From NCBI GenBank assembly GCA_038030265.1, contig CM075941.1:46810164-46874163 (forward strand): a stretch of 64,000 nt of DNA. Reading direction: 5' to 3'. This DNA is from Corythucha ciliata (lineage: Eukaryota > Arthropoda > Insecta > Hemiptera > Tingidae). Position numbers and translations under genes: made by a program. The notes beneath the pieces were generated by a model. It had not been told where the DNA came from, ran no database searches, and worked only from the letters and a program-made list of their open reading frames with translations. Positions 1 to 10,944 of the stretch are shown here, piece by piece (within the stretch, counting starts at the first letter, position 1; every line of letters begins with the position of its first letter).

Positions 1-1739
1 GGGATTAGAACTTTTCTCAGTTTTAGATGGAAAGTAACAAGTGTTTTCCACAATATTAGCCGCAAAATAAGGGGACTTTTCACGAATTAGGATTTTTTTT
101 GTTCACCATACGCAATGCATGAGCGATTTTTCTCAGTTTACCCGCGAATTAGCTGTTTCTTCACCTATTGCCATGAATTGACGCATTTTTTCAATTTTAG
201 CCTGAAAAGTTGCCTTCAGAATCCGCAAATTGATGCGTATTCAGTTTTTGACACAAATTAAAATTTTTCTCAATTTCAACCACGAATTAGCGCTTTTTTA
301 AAATTGTAGCGGCGACGCGTCGTATTAGCGTTTCAAACCTGTGAATTAGCGAATTTTCTCAATTTCAGTCACAAATTAGCGTTTGGCGCAATTTTAGCTG
401 TTAATTGGCGATTATTCCATTTTTAGCCGCAAATTAGCAATATTCTCAATTTTCAGGCTTAAAATTAACCTTTCTCTTAATTTTGACCAGACTGATTATT
501 TCATTTTCTAAATATTACCCCCAAATTAGCGGGTTTTCACTTTTTACCACCGCATTAGCAAAACTATATAACTTTTATAGGTATACATTATTGGTTCTTT
601 TCAGTTCTAGCCGTGAATTAGCGCATTTTTTAATATTATACCATAGCCGTGCATGAATATACCATTTTTCTGAATTTTAGCCACAAAAATGCCTTAAGAA
701 GGTGCGAATTTAAATTAAAAATTTTTTTTTTCAAACCAAAAAATTGACATCTATCCATCCATTTCTGTCAAAAAATCACTATTTTTAAATTATAAATTTC
801 ACGACACTTAATTCGAGAATTAGTGATTTTTCTCAATTTTAGCAGCGAATTTTCGCTTTTTCTAAATTTTAGCAGCGTGGTAGTGTTCCCAACCCGAGCA
901 TTACATACCGAGTTTTGTTAATTTTTGCCAAGAATTGGCGTTTGACTCAATTTAAGCTGCAAATTAGCAATTTTTTCTATTTTTAACTGTGAATTACCAC
1001 TTTTCCCCAATTTGAACTGAAAATTAACGTTTTTCTTAATTTTAGTTACGCTAATTATTGATTTTTTCAATTTTTGCCGCGAATTAGTGATTTTCTTCAT
1101 TTTGTATTCGCGAATTAACGTTTTTCCACTACTTTATATCTGCAAATTGCAAATTAGCGATTTTTCCCAATTTCAGCTGTGAAATAGCGTTTTGTGCTAA
1201 TGTTGCGACCATTCAGCATCCTATTCCCTTTTTCATACGCGAATGGGCGATTTTACGCCATTTCAGTTGTGAATTTGCCATTTTTGTCCAATTTTAACCT
1301 GAAAACGTCTTGTATTTGTCAATATTACAGCGTGTTTTCACAACTTTAACCGCGGGGTTTGTCCAAATACAACACTTTTGCGTTGATTTTCACAATTTAT
1401 TCGAAGAATGGCCTCCATGTACCGTGAATCAGCGATTTTTTTAAAATTTTAGTCTGGAAGTGGCATCGCGAGACCACGAATCAGCGCTTTTTAGCAGCTA
1501 TAGCCACGAATATTACCGATTTTTGTCTGATTGATGGTCCGGGGCGAACTCCCCCCCCCCCCATGTACATCGGTACACTACTGCGTTGGGTCTGAAGTTC
1601 AAGAAAAAAGCTGGGCGTACTCGTACCTTTTCGGGTTGCTTCAAGTCCAGAAAATCTGCTAAACCTAACTTCAACGTGAAACGCTCATTTTTGGTGATTT
1701 TATGGGTCTCTTCGTTAGGGTACTAGTGCTCCTTCGTTC
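1..1739 (+). repeat. Left arm of giant inverted repeat (30-bp degenerate repeat, T-rich orientation)
   Basis: This block is the left arm of a palindrome whose right arm is 1958-3672. Matches can be followed from the first bases of the window (CTTTTCTCAGTTTTAG pairs with 3640-3665) to TCCTTCGTTC at about 1739, so the arm probably continues beyond the window start. The arm is mostly a diverged 30-bp tandem unit of the form AATTTTAGCCGCGAATTAGC followed by a T-rich stretch. The inner 250 bp (about 1490-1739) are not of that unit and carry a C run. No protein reading is credible. Arm identity is high but imperfect, with small indels and substitutions. Confidence 0.85.
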
Positions 1740-1957
1740 TAAAATAGAGAAAATACTTACTCTGATTCCAAAGTTTCTTTAGCTCCTTAAGCGCAGATAA
1801 AATTAAGAAGGCGCTCTAATTGGCCGATGTTGAAGCGAGTAGGCGGCAAAAACATTTGGAAAAAGTGCTAATATTCGTGACTGAAACCAGGGGCGTTGGT
1901 ACGGTGGAGGATATGGCGGATAGATCCCCCCCCCCCCAGAGCTATAAGTATGTATAC
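1740..1957. other. Spacer at the centre of the giant inverted repeat
   Basis: About 218 bp that do not pair with the arms. The spacer contains a C run near 1927-1937 and a stretch (about 1808-1895) that resembles 26710-26800, so the spacer belongs to the same repeat family rather than being unique DNA. An ATG-less reading through this area is not supported as a gene. Confidence 0.6.
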
Positions 1958-3672
1958 GAACGAAGGAGCATTAGTACCATAACAAAGAGCCCCATAAAAT
2001 CTCCAAACATGAGCGTTTCACGTTGAAGCTAGCTTTAGCAGATTTTCTGGACTTGAAGCAGCCCGAAAAGGTCCGAGTACGTCCAGCTTTTTCCTTGGAC
2101 TTCAGACCCAACGCAGTAGAGTACCGAGGTACGGGGGGCGGGGGGACGGGCTCGCCCCGAACCCTCTATCAGACAAAAATCGGTAATATTCGTGGCTATA
2201 GTTGCTAAAAAGCGCTGATTCGTGGTCTCGCGGTGCAACTTCCAGACTAAAATTTTTAAAAAATCGCTGATTCGCGGTAAATGGAGGCCATTCCACGAAT
2301 AAATTGTGAAAACCAACACAAAAGTATTGTATTTGGGCAAACACACTACAATATTGACAAATAAAAGCTTTCAGGTTAAAATTGGACAAAAATGGCAAAT
2401 TCACAACTGAAATGGCGTAAAATCGCCCTTGAAAAAGGGAATAGGATGCTGAATGGCCGCAAAATTAGCACCAAACGCTATTTCACAGCTCAAATTTGGA
2501 AAAATCGCTAATTTGCAATTTGCAGATATAAAGTTGTGGAAAAACGTTAATTCGCGGATACGAAATGAAGAAAATCACTAATCCGCGGCAAAATTTGAGA
2601 AAATCACCAAATAGCGCAGCTATAATTAAGAAAGACGTTTATTTTCTGTTCAAATTGGTGAAAAGTGCTAATTCTCAGTAAAAATTAGAAAAAATTGCTA
2701 ATTTGCAGCTTAAATTGAGTCAAACGCCAATTCTTTGCAAAAATTGACAAAACTCAGTCAGCAATGCACGGGTTGGAAACGCTACCATGCTGCTAAAATT
2801 TAGAAAATTGAGAAACATCACTAATTCTCGAATGTGTCGTGAAATTTATAATTTAAAAATGATGAGTTTTTGACAGAAATGGATGGATAGATGTAAATTT
2901 TTTGGTTTGAAAAAGGTTTGAACAAAAAGATTACACTTGTAATTTAAATTCGCACCTTCTGAAGGCATTTTTGTGGCTAAAATTCAGAAAAATGGCCAAT
3001 TCAAGCATGGCTAAAGTAGAATGTTAAAAAATACGCTAATTCACGGCTAGAACTGAAAAGAAGCAACAATTTATACCTATAAAAGTTATATAAAATTGCT
3101 AATGCGGTGGTATAGTGTGAAAAACAGCTAATATTTGCGGGCAATGTTTAGAAAATAAAATTATTGGGGGTCAAAATTAAGAGAAAGGTTAATTTGAAGC
3201 CTAAAAATTAAGAAAATTGATAATTCGCGGCTAAAAATGGAAAAAAGCGCCAATTTACAGCTAGTATTGCGCCAAGCACCAATTTCTGACTGAAATTGAG
3301 ACAATTCGTTAATTCACAGGTTTGAATTGCTCTACGACGCATCGCCGCTACAATTTTAAAAAAGCGCTAATTTGCGGTTGAAATTGAGAAAAATTTTAAT
3401 TTGCGCCAAAAACTGGATATACGCCAATTTGCGGATTCTGAAGGCAACTTTTCAGGCTGTAATTGAAAAAAAGCTCCAATTTATGGCAATAGGTGAAGAA
3501 ACCGCTAATCGCTAATTCGCGAGTAAACTGAGAAAAAACGCTCATGCATTGCGTAAGGTGAACCAAAAAAATCCTAATTCGTGAAAAGTCCCCCTATTTT
3601 GCGGCTAATATTGAGGAAAACACTTAAGAAAAACGTTAATTTCCAGCTAAAACTGAGAAAAGTGCTAATCGC
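1958..3672 (-). repeat. Right arm of giant inverted repeat (30-bp degenerate repeat, A-rich orientation)
   Basis: Reverse-complement partner of 1-1739. The A-rich strand shows units such as AAAATTGAGAAAAGCGCTAA followed by TTCGCGGCT, spaced close to 30 bp but heavily mutated. The innermost part (1958-2210) pairs with 1490-1739. A TTAA at 3624-3627 inside this arm matches the site where a MITE is inserted in the related copy at 63889-63892. Confidence 0.85.
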
Positions 3673-3709
3673 TAAAAAATCGGTAATATGCTGCCAAATT
3701 TGAGGAAAA

Positions 3710-4125
3710 ATTGAGATTAGATGACCCAATCTACGGACATTTAGGGGATTACTCCCCTCCTCATCGCACCAGACTAGTAACAACTGTGAATTCGAGGAAG
3801 TGGGGAGGCTGAAAATAAAGAAATTAATCTTTAAATTAAAAACTTACTTTTTTACTAGTTTTGAGTTCCGAGAAAAAATTGCTCCCCAGGCGGTATTCGA
3901 TCCCACGACCTCCTAGTTTCGCGCCAGATGCTCTTACCAACTGAGCTATCCAGGGAGTATTAAATTTAAAGATTAATTTCTTTATTTTCAGGCTCCCCAC
4001 TCCCTCGAATTCACAGTTGTGACTATGGTGGTGCGGTGAGGAGGGAAGTAATCCCCTAAATGTCCGTAGATAGGGTCATCTAAGCTCAATTATTCAATTA
4101 ATTGACGAACACATTAGGGAAAAAG
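3710..4125. mobile_element. Palindromic insertion with a tRNA-like core (copy 1)
   Basis: Inverted arms of about 125 bp (roughly 3711-3838 and 3962-4091, both with TAGATGACCC and TCTACGGACATTTAGGGGAT) flank a tRNA-like sequence on the minus strand. The insertion is bracketed by TGAGGAAAA at 3701-3709 and 4126-4134, a candidate 9-bp target duplication. The related copy at 63.8 kb reads straight across this point without the insert, which supports real insertion. About 35 bp at the right end (4092-4125) lie outside the pairing arms, so one boundary is uncertain. The surrounding 30-bp repeat also contains GAGGAAAA, which weakens the duplication taken alone. No protein is encoded. Confidence 0.7.
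3882..3956 (-). tRNA. tRNA-like sequence (probably SINE head or pseudo-tRNA), apparent anticodon CGA
   Basis: On the minus strand a cloverleaf can be drawn: acceptor TCCCTGG with CTGGGGA, D-arm GCTC-AGTTGGTAA-GAGC, an anticodon loop reading CGCGAAA, and a T-arm around ATCGAAT with one mismatched pair. The A-box-like TAGCTCAGTTGG is good and the B-box is degenerate. The usual U33 is replaced by G. A CGA anticodon would mean serine, but there is no long variable arm. These faults argue for a tRNA-derived retroposon head rather than a working gene. The 3' flank (TTTTTTCTCG then GAACTC) is shared with the tRNA-like units at 45.1 and 45.4 kb. Confidence 0.5.
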
Positions 4126-4134
4126 TGAGGAAAA

Positions 4135-5480
4135 CGCCAAAACTCGTGGTTAATTATGAAACATCGCTCACGAGATAAAAGCTATACTTTGCTGCTAAAG
4201 TTGAGAAAATGCGCAAATTCATGGCTATGGGAGGGGGTGGGGCAAAACGCTAATCTGCGGCTGAAATTGAGAAGAACAATACACTCGACCAAAATTGAGA
4301 AAAGCGCTAATTTGCTGGTAGAGTCTAAAAATCGCCCTCAACTGAGAGATTGAGGCTATGATGAGGCCAGCAAGATGTCCAGATTCAAGAGTGTGCTGGC
4401 TGGGTGGAATGATGACTAAAATGTGAACTTATCCCCTTCCCTCACCATTACGAGATTTCAAGCTCCCCCCCCCCCCCCTCAGGACAAATTCCTACCTACG
4501 CCACTGGCTAAAACTGCAAAGAAGTGCTCATTCCTGGTTTATCGATGTAACTTTCAGATCATAGTTTAGAAAAAATCGCTGATTCTCGGTGTACAGTGGC
4601 AATTTTGCGGCTAAAATGTACCAAAAAATCGCTAATACGCAGTTTTTGGGCCAAAGCTAAAATTGGTGAAAATCGTCTAATCCGTCGATGAAATTGAGTA
4701 AAAGCGCTAATTCGCGAATAACCTGTTAGAAAAACGTTATTTAGCGGATAAAAATTAAAACAAAATCACTTATTCGCGGGTAAAATTGAGAAAAAGCAAA
4801 TCCGTATCTTCTAAAGGATAATTATTTCGAGGCTGAAACTAAGAAAAAGTGCTAATCCAAGTGCTAAATTGAAATGGAATGGCCAATGTGGGACTAAAAT
4901 GTAAAACAAACGCATTACACATTTTGAAAAAATCGTTAATTAGCGCGGCTAAATTAAGGAAAACTCTAAATTTTAGCAAAAATTGAGAAAAACGGCTAAT
5001 TCGCGGCTAAAAATTGAGCTAAACGCCAATTTGTATCAACAATTGATTTAAAAAACGCTTATTCATGGAATAAGGCCGACTAAAACTTTCGTCTGTTTCA
5101 TAATCAAATATTTCTTCATGGTTCACAGATGATTTGTCTAAAGCTCGGTGCACACGATGCATTTTTTTGAAGCATGATGACCTGCCTGTTCTAAAAAACA
5201 TCCGGTCACTGCTGGGGATCATATGTTTTTTTTCACCATGCAAGTAAACATGCTTCGAATAATGCATCGTGTGCACCGAGCTCAAGTCAGTTCTTTAAAT
5301 GTCTTAATCGACAATTGATAAAGCAGGCCTATAAAAACGATTATTTCACGTTCAAACTCAGAAAAGTGCTAATTCCCTGCTGAAAATTGAGTAAAAGCGC
5401 TAATTCGCGAATAAAATGGACAAAATCCCAAAAAATGTTCAAAATTGAAAATACGTCTTATTTTTGACTTATGATTGCAA
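4135..5480 (-). repeat. Degenerate 30-bp repeat block with a CAGTGGCGTAG-type terminus
   Basis: A-rich orientation of the same 30-bp unit as the giant palindrome. The part 4135-4508 is an inverted copy of 63429-63780, about 90 percent identical by eye, and ends in CCTACGCCACTG, which looks like a transposon terminus (CAGTGGCGTAGG read inward). Beyond that point the 30-bp units continue to about 5480, interrupted by the MITE at 5142-5282. No coding potential. Confidence 0.75.
5142..5282. mobile_element. Foldback MITE, AGCTCGGTGCACACGATGCA family (copy 1)
   Basis: A 141-bp element with terminal inverted repeats AGCTCGGTGCACACGATGCA and an inner imperfect pairing around CATGCTTCGAA. A diverged second copy lies at 18245-18393. 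It sits inside 30-bp-repeat sequence. No internal gene. The superfamily cannot be assigned from these ends alone, and no clear target duplication is visible. Confidence 0.75.
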
Positions 5481-5504
5481 CTTATTTGTGCTCTAATACA
5501 GAGC

Positions 5505-5570
5505 AGATACTAAGGGGCGTAATAGAGTTATCCGCTCCGGGCCCCTGATAGGTGTAGGTCTGCCAGTGGC
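5505..5570 (+). repeat. Shared 65-bp boundary sequence (copy 1)
   Basis: Contains GAGTTATCCGCTCCGGGCCC followed by GATAGGTGTAGGTCTGCCAGTG. A close copy is at 28588-28649. Both copies sit just downstream of a block of the A-rich 30-bp repeat, so the sequence marks one edge of a recurrent unit. Confidence 0.65.
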
Positions 5571-6129
5571 TGTCAAATGTACTTTCCCCTCAGCCAAAAT
5601 GCCCATTGAGCGCATTAAAATATAATTTTCGCGGTGGTTAGCCACTCAAAGTCAAATTTCCTGGATTTTTATCCTAAAGAACCAAATTTCTCGGGTATTA
5701 ATCACCAAAAAGACCGACCAGGAGGACGGAACAGTTGATTCCAGAGCCACATTCCTCTTCTTCATGGTCTTGACTGGAATTGTCTTGGTTAGATGGCTAG
5801 AATTGACAGTTAAGCCCAAATTTCAAAGATTCGGCCCTTTGAAAAATTAATTTTGAAGGATTGATTCCCTCAAATCCAAATTTGCTGGGTTCACTCATTA
5901 AAAACTCCGGTGGCTCTATTTGGCAATTTCAAAGTCCAAAGTTTGCAGATCTGGCTCTGGTTGAATCATGTTGTGGAAGGTGCGATCGATAATTTTCAGC
6001 AGGCAAATTCAACACAAAGCCATTTTTTTTTTCTCGATTCCTCAAACATCGCATTGGGGGAGCATTCGCTGACCCTGAACCCCACTTCCGCCACCACACT
6101 GGGTACTTTTACATTTTATTACATTTTAG
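5571..6129. other. Unassigned non-coding stretch
   Basis: Between a repeat boundary and the next T-rich array. It contains loosely repeated AAATTT-with-TTTGGGT motifs, but I see no gene, RNA or recognisable element. Short open frames lack codon structure or motifs. Confidence 0.5.
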
Positions 6130-7320
6130 CACCACCTTAGCAATTTTTTTTGCTTTTAGCAACAAATTATCGCTTCTTCTCAGTTCTATCGGCGAATCGT
6201 TTTTTTTTTTTTAACTCATAGCCACGAATTTGCAGTTTTTCTCAATTTTAGCCACAATATGGCCCTCAGAAAGCGAGGCGGCGCCTATATGAATTACAAG
6301 AATTACAAATTTCAACACCTTTATCCGTGAATTTGTAATTTTCCTCAATTTTAGCCGCAAATTAGCGCTTTTTTATTCAATTTTTGCTGAGTAGAAGCGT
6401 TTCTAACGGACAATTTTCTCAATTTTGGCCACGAATTGGCAGTTTCCTCAATTCTTAGCAGGGACTAGCACTTTTTCTCAATTTGAGCTGAAAACTAGAG
6501 CTTTTCTTCATTTATGCCGGGCTTATTAGTGAGTTTTTCAATATTAGCTGCGTTTTTTTTTTTTTTTTTTTTCATTCATTTACTTCATTTCAGTCCGCAG
6601 TATTTGCGAATCAACATTTTTCCTCAACACTTTACGTCCTCAACGAATTAGCGATTTTTCTAAATTTCGGCTGTGAAATAGCGTTTTTCTGCCAATTTTG
6701 CAGTGTATGAGCATATCTATTCCCTTTTTTTACATTCGAATGGGCGATTTTTCGCCACTTCAATTGTGAATTTTTCCTTTTTTGCCCAATTTTAACCCGA
6801 ATTAGCGTTGTTTTCGTCAACATTAGCCGTGGGCTTGGCCCAAAAACGACACTTTTGAGGCGATTTTTACATTTTAGCAGTTTTGCCATTTTTAGGGCAC
6901 AATGCGCTGTCAAATCAAGGCGCCAATGGTCACTTTTGTCATTCTTGGTATCCGAATGGTCGATTTTGTAAATTCTCCGTCTGTTTTAAGCTTTTCCTGG
7001 CCGTGAATAGTTACTTGAGCCGTTTTTAGGGCGCAAATAGTCCGTTATTAAGGCAATAAGGCGCGCATTGTCAGTTTGGTTAGTGTTTGGCATGCGAATA
7101 GTCTCAATTTAGCCATTATCATAGAGGGAATCATGATCTTCTGGAATTTTCAGAGCCGCACGAATCGTTGGTTTAGCCATTTTTAGGGTTCTTGAGGTCA
7201 TTTATGCTATTTTTAGTGCTCAAATAGTCAGTTTAACTATTTTCAAGGCACCTTGAAAAATGAAGTATTTTGACAGGTTGCATAGACGCCAACAGAACAA
7301 AAACAGAGCTTTTGAGTCCT
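6130..7320 (+). repeat. Degenerate 30-bp repeat array (T-rich orientation), grading into a diverged variant
   Basis: From 6130 to about 6905 the TTTTCTCAATTTTAGCC then GCAAATTAGC pattern repeats with many mutations. From about 6905 to 7320 it grades into a related but different unit with GCGCAAATAGTC and TTTTTAGGGC. Poly-T tracts occur at 6545-6571. No gene is supported. Confidence 0.65.
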
Positions 7321-7522
7321 ACTTAACGGTCACTTTTGAGATTTTGAGTTTCTTCCCTTGAAAGCTTCGCCGAACAGCCACCTCCGTGGCAGCACCTCCC
7401 GGAGGGTAAGGCAAAGCTTCTGTGGTTGACTCACCACAGCGCATTGAAATGACCCGAAATGAAGTTTCTGAGAATTTCGAAGGAAATTTGTGAAATTTAA
7501 GGCAAAACGTCTTTATGTTCCA

Positions 7523-8022
7523 NNNNNNNNNNNNNNNNNNNNNNNNNNNNNNNNNNNNNNNNNNNNNNNNNNNNNNNNNNNNNNNNNNNNNNNNNNNNNN
7601 NNNNNNNNNNNNNNNNNNNNNNNNNNNNNNNNNNNNNNNNNNNNNNNNNNNNNNNNNNNNNNNNNNNNNNNNNNNNNNNNNNNNNNNNNNNNNNNNNNNN
7701 NNNNNNNNNNNNNNNNNNNNNNNNNNNNNNNNNNNNNNNNNNNNNNNNNNNNNNNNNNNNNNNNNNNNNNNNNNNNNNNNNNNNNNNNNNNNNNNNNNNN
7801 NNNNNNNNNNNNNNNNNNNNNNNNNNNNNNNNNNNNNNNNNNNNNNNNNNNNNNNNNNNNNNNNNNNNNNNNNNNNNNNNNNNNNNNNNNNNNNNNNNNN
7901 NNNNNNNNNNNNNNNNNNNNNNNNNNNNNNNNNNNNNNNNNNNNNNNNNNNNNNNNNNNNNNNNNNNNNNNNNNNNNNNNNNNNNNNNNNNNNNNNNNNN
8001 NNNNNNNNNNNNNNNNNNNNNN
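7523..8022. other. Assembly gap (exactly 500 N)
   Basis: Five hundred consecutive undetermined bases, a conventional placeholder length, so the true gap size is unknown. It lies directly at the outer edge of the 8023-9993 inverted repeat. Any open frame that crosses it is meaningless. Confidence 0.99.
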
Positions 8023-8640
8023 AGATGCTCAGAGAAAAACCTGAGTTTAAGGCCATCATTTGGGACCAAAATGCCTATGTGACATTTTTAAAAATTCCTT
8101 TTAGTTTTCTCAGAATCGTCCATTTTACGTTATTTTGGCTTGTTACTTCTTTTTTTAGAAATGTGCTTGTTGCAAGCCTCGTAATTCTTGCAAACCCAAA
8201 ACTAAGGAGCTCGTTGGAAAGAGCACAAAATTTTCTTACAGAATAGCTCACTTAAATCATGATTAAACTACATTTATTTGGCATGACAGAAGCTCAAACG
8301 GAAACAAACTCCATTTTTCAAAAATTTGGAAAATTCCGGACGTGATTTTCTAAACTTTCTTAAATTGTCGACTATTATTTTTACCGCTGGAAAAACTTCC
8401 TAATTTAGTGAGCTTTCGAATGATCTATTCACTTTTTGATATTCGTCCATTTTGGTAGGAGAAATTAGGCAAAATGTCTGAAAAACCTCAGGTGACACGA
8501 GCAAAATGGGTTACATGAGACATATTTTTTTCGCGTGTTTTTTCACTGAAATTGGTTTTCAACAGGAACAACGATCTGAAAACGACTAAGGGTATGTTTA
8601 AGTAGAACCGGTGACCAGAGAGGAGAGCGCCTCTAGGCCA
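8023..8640 (+). repeat. Left arm of second long inverted repeat
   Basis: Pairs with 9374-9993. The outermost shared sequence is AGATGCTCAGAGAAAAACCT, and further in AGGTTTTTCAGACATTTTGCC and CTAATTTAGTGAGCTTTCGA pair. At 8590-8640 it ends in the GGGTATGTTTA terminal repeat also seen in the MITE at 9271-9424. The outer end abuts the N gap, so its full extent is hidden. No coding content. Confidence 0.8.
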
Positions 8641-8970
8641 CAAGCCCGGATAATATCGGCGAGCAACAAGCTGAGAAGAAACCCCGCGGAGCTCCAACGG
8701 GCTACGAATGCAGTTGGACGAAGAGCGGAATTGTGTCTTCCGGAGCATGGAGGACACTTCGAGCAGCTGCAGAGAGAAAGAGGGTTTCTTTCTTTTATTA
8801 TTTTTAATATTATTATTATTATTACCGTTGTCATATTTTGTGATTAGTAGTCTCCAGATTTACTTTTTCTTTATTAATACACGAATTGATTTGTTTCTTT
8901 CTTTTAATTTGTTCTTCTTACATCTCTAAATTGCTAGTAGAAGCGCTTAAACTACGAGGGTTAGTGGATA

Positions 8971-9177
8971 AAGCATGCATAAAGCTGTAGCCGTACGAGC
9001 CTACATTGTCTGACTTCTCTCGTTGAGGTTCGTCAAAAACGGACCGGTTTCAGCTGCTCGCCACGAGTTTCAGTCAAACGCTGAAGATGGCGAATAGCAG
9101 AAACCGGTCCGTTTTTGACGAACCTCAACGATGGAAGACAGATGTAGGCTTCTACGGCTACAGCTTTATGCATGCTT
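8971..9177. mobile_element. Foldback MITE with about 80-bp arms
   Basis: Arms 8971-9052 and 9100-9177 pair almost perfectly (outer AAGCATGCATAAAGCTGTAG, inner TCAAAAACGGACCGGTTTC), with a 47-bp loop. It lies in the loop of the larger 8023-9993 inverted repeat. No internal gene. No obvious target duplication. Confidence 0.75.
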
Positions 9178-9270
9178 AATTACATATTTCGTTAATCTTA
9201 CTTCTTGCCCCCCTCTTCATTACTGACTCAAGAAAGCTTGGATAACATAAATTATCTTTATTTCCCCTTA

Positions 9271-9424
9271 GGGTATGTTTATGTAAGAGCGGTGAATAAA
9301 GAGGAGAGCTGCGAGGAGAGTGTAGCAGAGAAAAATGTCATGTTAGTTCCGGCGCAGTTTTTAGGGCCACTTTCTTGCCTAGAGGCGCTCTCCTCTTTGG
9401 TCACCGGTTCTACATAAACATACA
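9271..9424. mobile_element. Small MITE with GGGTATGTTTATGTA ends
   Basis: A 154-bp element with inverted ends of about 40 bp: GGGTATGTTTATGTA then, inside, AAAGAGGAGAGC on the left and the complement on the right. Its right half also forms the inner end of the large arm 9374-9993, and one terminal copy occurs at 8590. No coding content. Confidence 0.7.
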
Positions 9425-9993
9425 TAGTCGTTTCAGATCGTTGTTCCTGTTGAAAACCAATTTCAGTGAAAAGACACCCGAAAAAAATATGTCTCATGTA
9501 ACTCATTTTGCACGTGTCGCCTGAGGTTTTTCAGACATTTTGCCTAATTACTCCTACCAAAATGGACGAATATCAAAAATTGAATAGATCATTCGAAAGC
9601 TCACTAAATTAGGAAGTTTTTCCAGCGGTAAAAATAATAGTCGACAATTTAGGAAAGTTTAGAAAATCACATCCGGAATTTTCCAAATTATTGAAAAATG
9701 AAGTTTGTTTCCGTTTGAGCTACTGTCATGCCAAATAAATGTAGTTTAATCATGATTTAAATGAACTATTCTGTAAGAAAATTTTGTGCTCTTTCCAACG
9801 AGCTCCTTAGTTTTTGGTCTGCAAGAATTACGAGGCTTGCAACATGCACATTTCGAAAAAAAGAAGCAACAAGCCAAAATAACTAAGATAAGATAAATAA
9901 TAAAGAAAACTAAAAGGAATTTTTAAAAATGTCACATAGGCATTTTGGTCCCAAATGACGGCCCCAAACTCAGGTTTTTCTCTGAGCATCTCG
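9374..9993 (-). repeat. Right arm of second long inverted repeat
   Basis: Reverse-complement partner of 8023-8640, with scattered substitutions and a local insertion near 9875-9900. Just outside the arm the sequence reads GGACACCCTGTATAG (about 9998-10012), a terminus-like motif. Sequence on to 10254 shows nothing recognisable. Confidence 0.8.
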
Positions 9994-10254
9994 TTATTGG
10001 ACACCCTGTATAGTACTAAAAATACTTGTTTTCACCCATAAAGTTGCGACAGTTTTAAATTTGATGAAAATTTCAATGGTAGAACGACGTTACTGTTATT
10101 TCTTACGTATTTTTCAACGTGGAATCTCACAAATCTCAAGTCTTCTTGAGTTATGACCAAAAGTGCACAATAAAACCTGGTTTTTGGGACTGGAAGAGCA
10201 AGTATTGAAGCCATAAGTACTGATTTCGTGCGTTTTTAACCTTCCGCCGGGTCG

Positions 10255-10668
10255 GGGAGTTTCTCAACCCTGTGTCCAAAAGAGAAGTCCAAGTCCAGTC
10301 TACGTCGTCATCTGTCTTTTGATGTTGAGATTTACTATTTGGGTAGTGGAAAGGGAAAGGAAAAGGAGAGGGAAGGGAAGCCAAAGGCCTTGGGGGCAGG
10401 CACAGGGCTGGGATTTTTCCCTGCGCCAGAGCTACAGGACCCCGAGTTTGCCAAGCCCGTATGACGCCGAGACGTCACTCTGCGAGGTCTGGGACGCCTG
10501 TGGCTAACGAGGCCCGACCCCCGGCTTTTCTGTCAGGGGGTGCTCCCTTAGACAGCCGCCTTACCAGGCTAACGGGTCCGCCTCCCCGCCTCTTTTAGTC
10601 GCCTTTTACGACACGCAGAGGATACGGTGGATGTATTCTATCTCCTCCACCCCCACCCACAGAGGGAT
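10255..10668 (-). mobile_element. LINE 5'-end-like GC-rich segment
   Basis: A GC-rich block in an AT-rich neighbourhood. On the minus strand it starts CCTCTGTGGGTGGGGGTGG and contains GTCGTAAAAGGCGACTAAAA, a sequence I associate from general knowledge with 5' regions of arthropod non-LTR retrotransposons. It follows directly on a (TAA)n LINE-type tail at 10669-10690, so the two are joined head to tail on the minus strand. No open frame with recognisable domains remains. Confidence 0.45.
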
Positions 10669-10745
10669 ATTATTATTATTATTATTATTTTTTTTTTTTT
10701 TCGTGGCTTCGACATCTTAGGTCATTAGCCATTTTCTAGTCCTTA
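10669..10745 (-). mobile_element. LINE 3' end with (TAA)n tail (copy 1)
   Basis: On the minus strand, GGCTAATGACCTAAGATGTC is followed by an A-rich stretch and a (TAA)n tail. A matching terminus is at 12744-12870. This arrangement is typical of LINE 3' ends, and the coding part is missing here. Confidence 0.55.
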
Positions 10746-10944
10746 CAGTAAACCTTCGACTGCTTGAAACTCCTTCGCCGTCTATAGCCTGTATATCACC
10801 TTTTTATATTTTGTGTAATCTTATTTTCCAGCCAGTTTCGCTTTGGCGAACAATTAATATAAATACATCACAGGCGTTTACATACTATATCACAGTCATG
10901 GTTAAGTAGAAGGTAACATTATTTCTATTCATTTAAAGATCTCT

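Noticed and set aside
1..5480. Regularly spaced repeats that might suggest a CRISPR-like array
   Set aside because: The 30-bp units are directly tandem, strongly diverged, without unique spacers of constant length, and lie in a eukaryotic context with LINEs and introns.
7319..8246. Long open frames in several phases across 7319-8246
   Set aside because: They consist almost entirely of the 500-N gap; no real codons support them.
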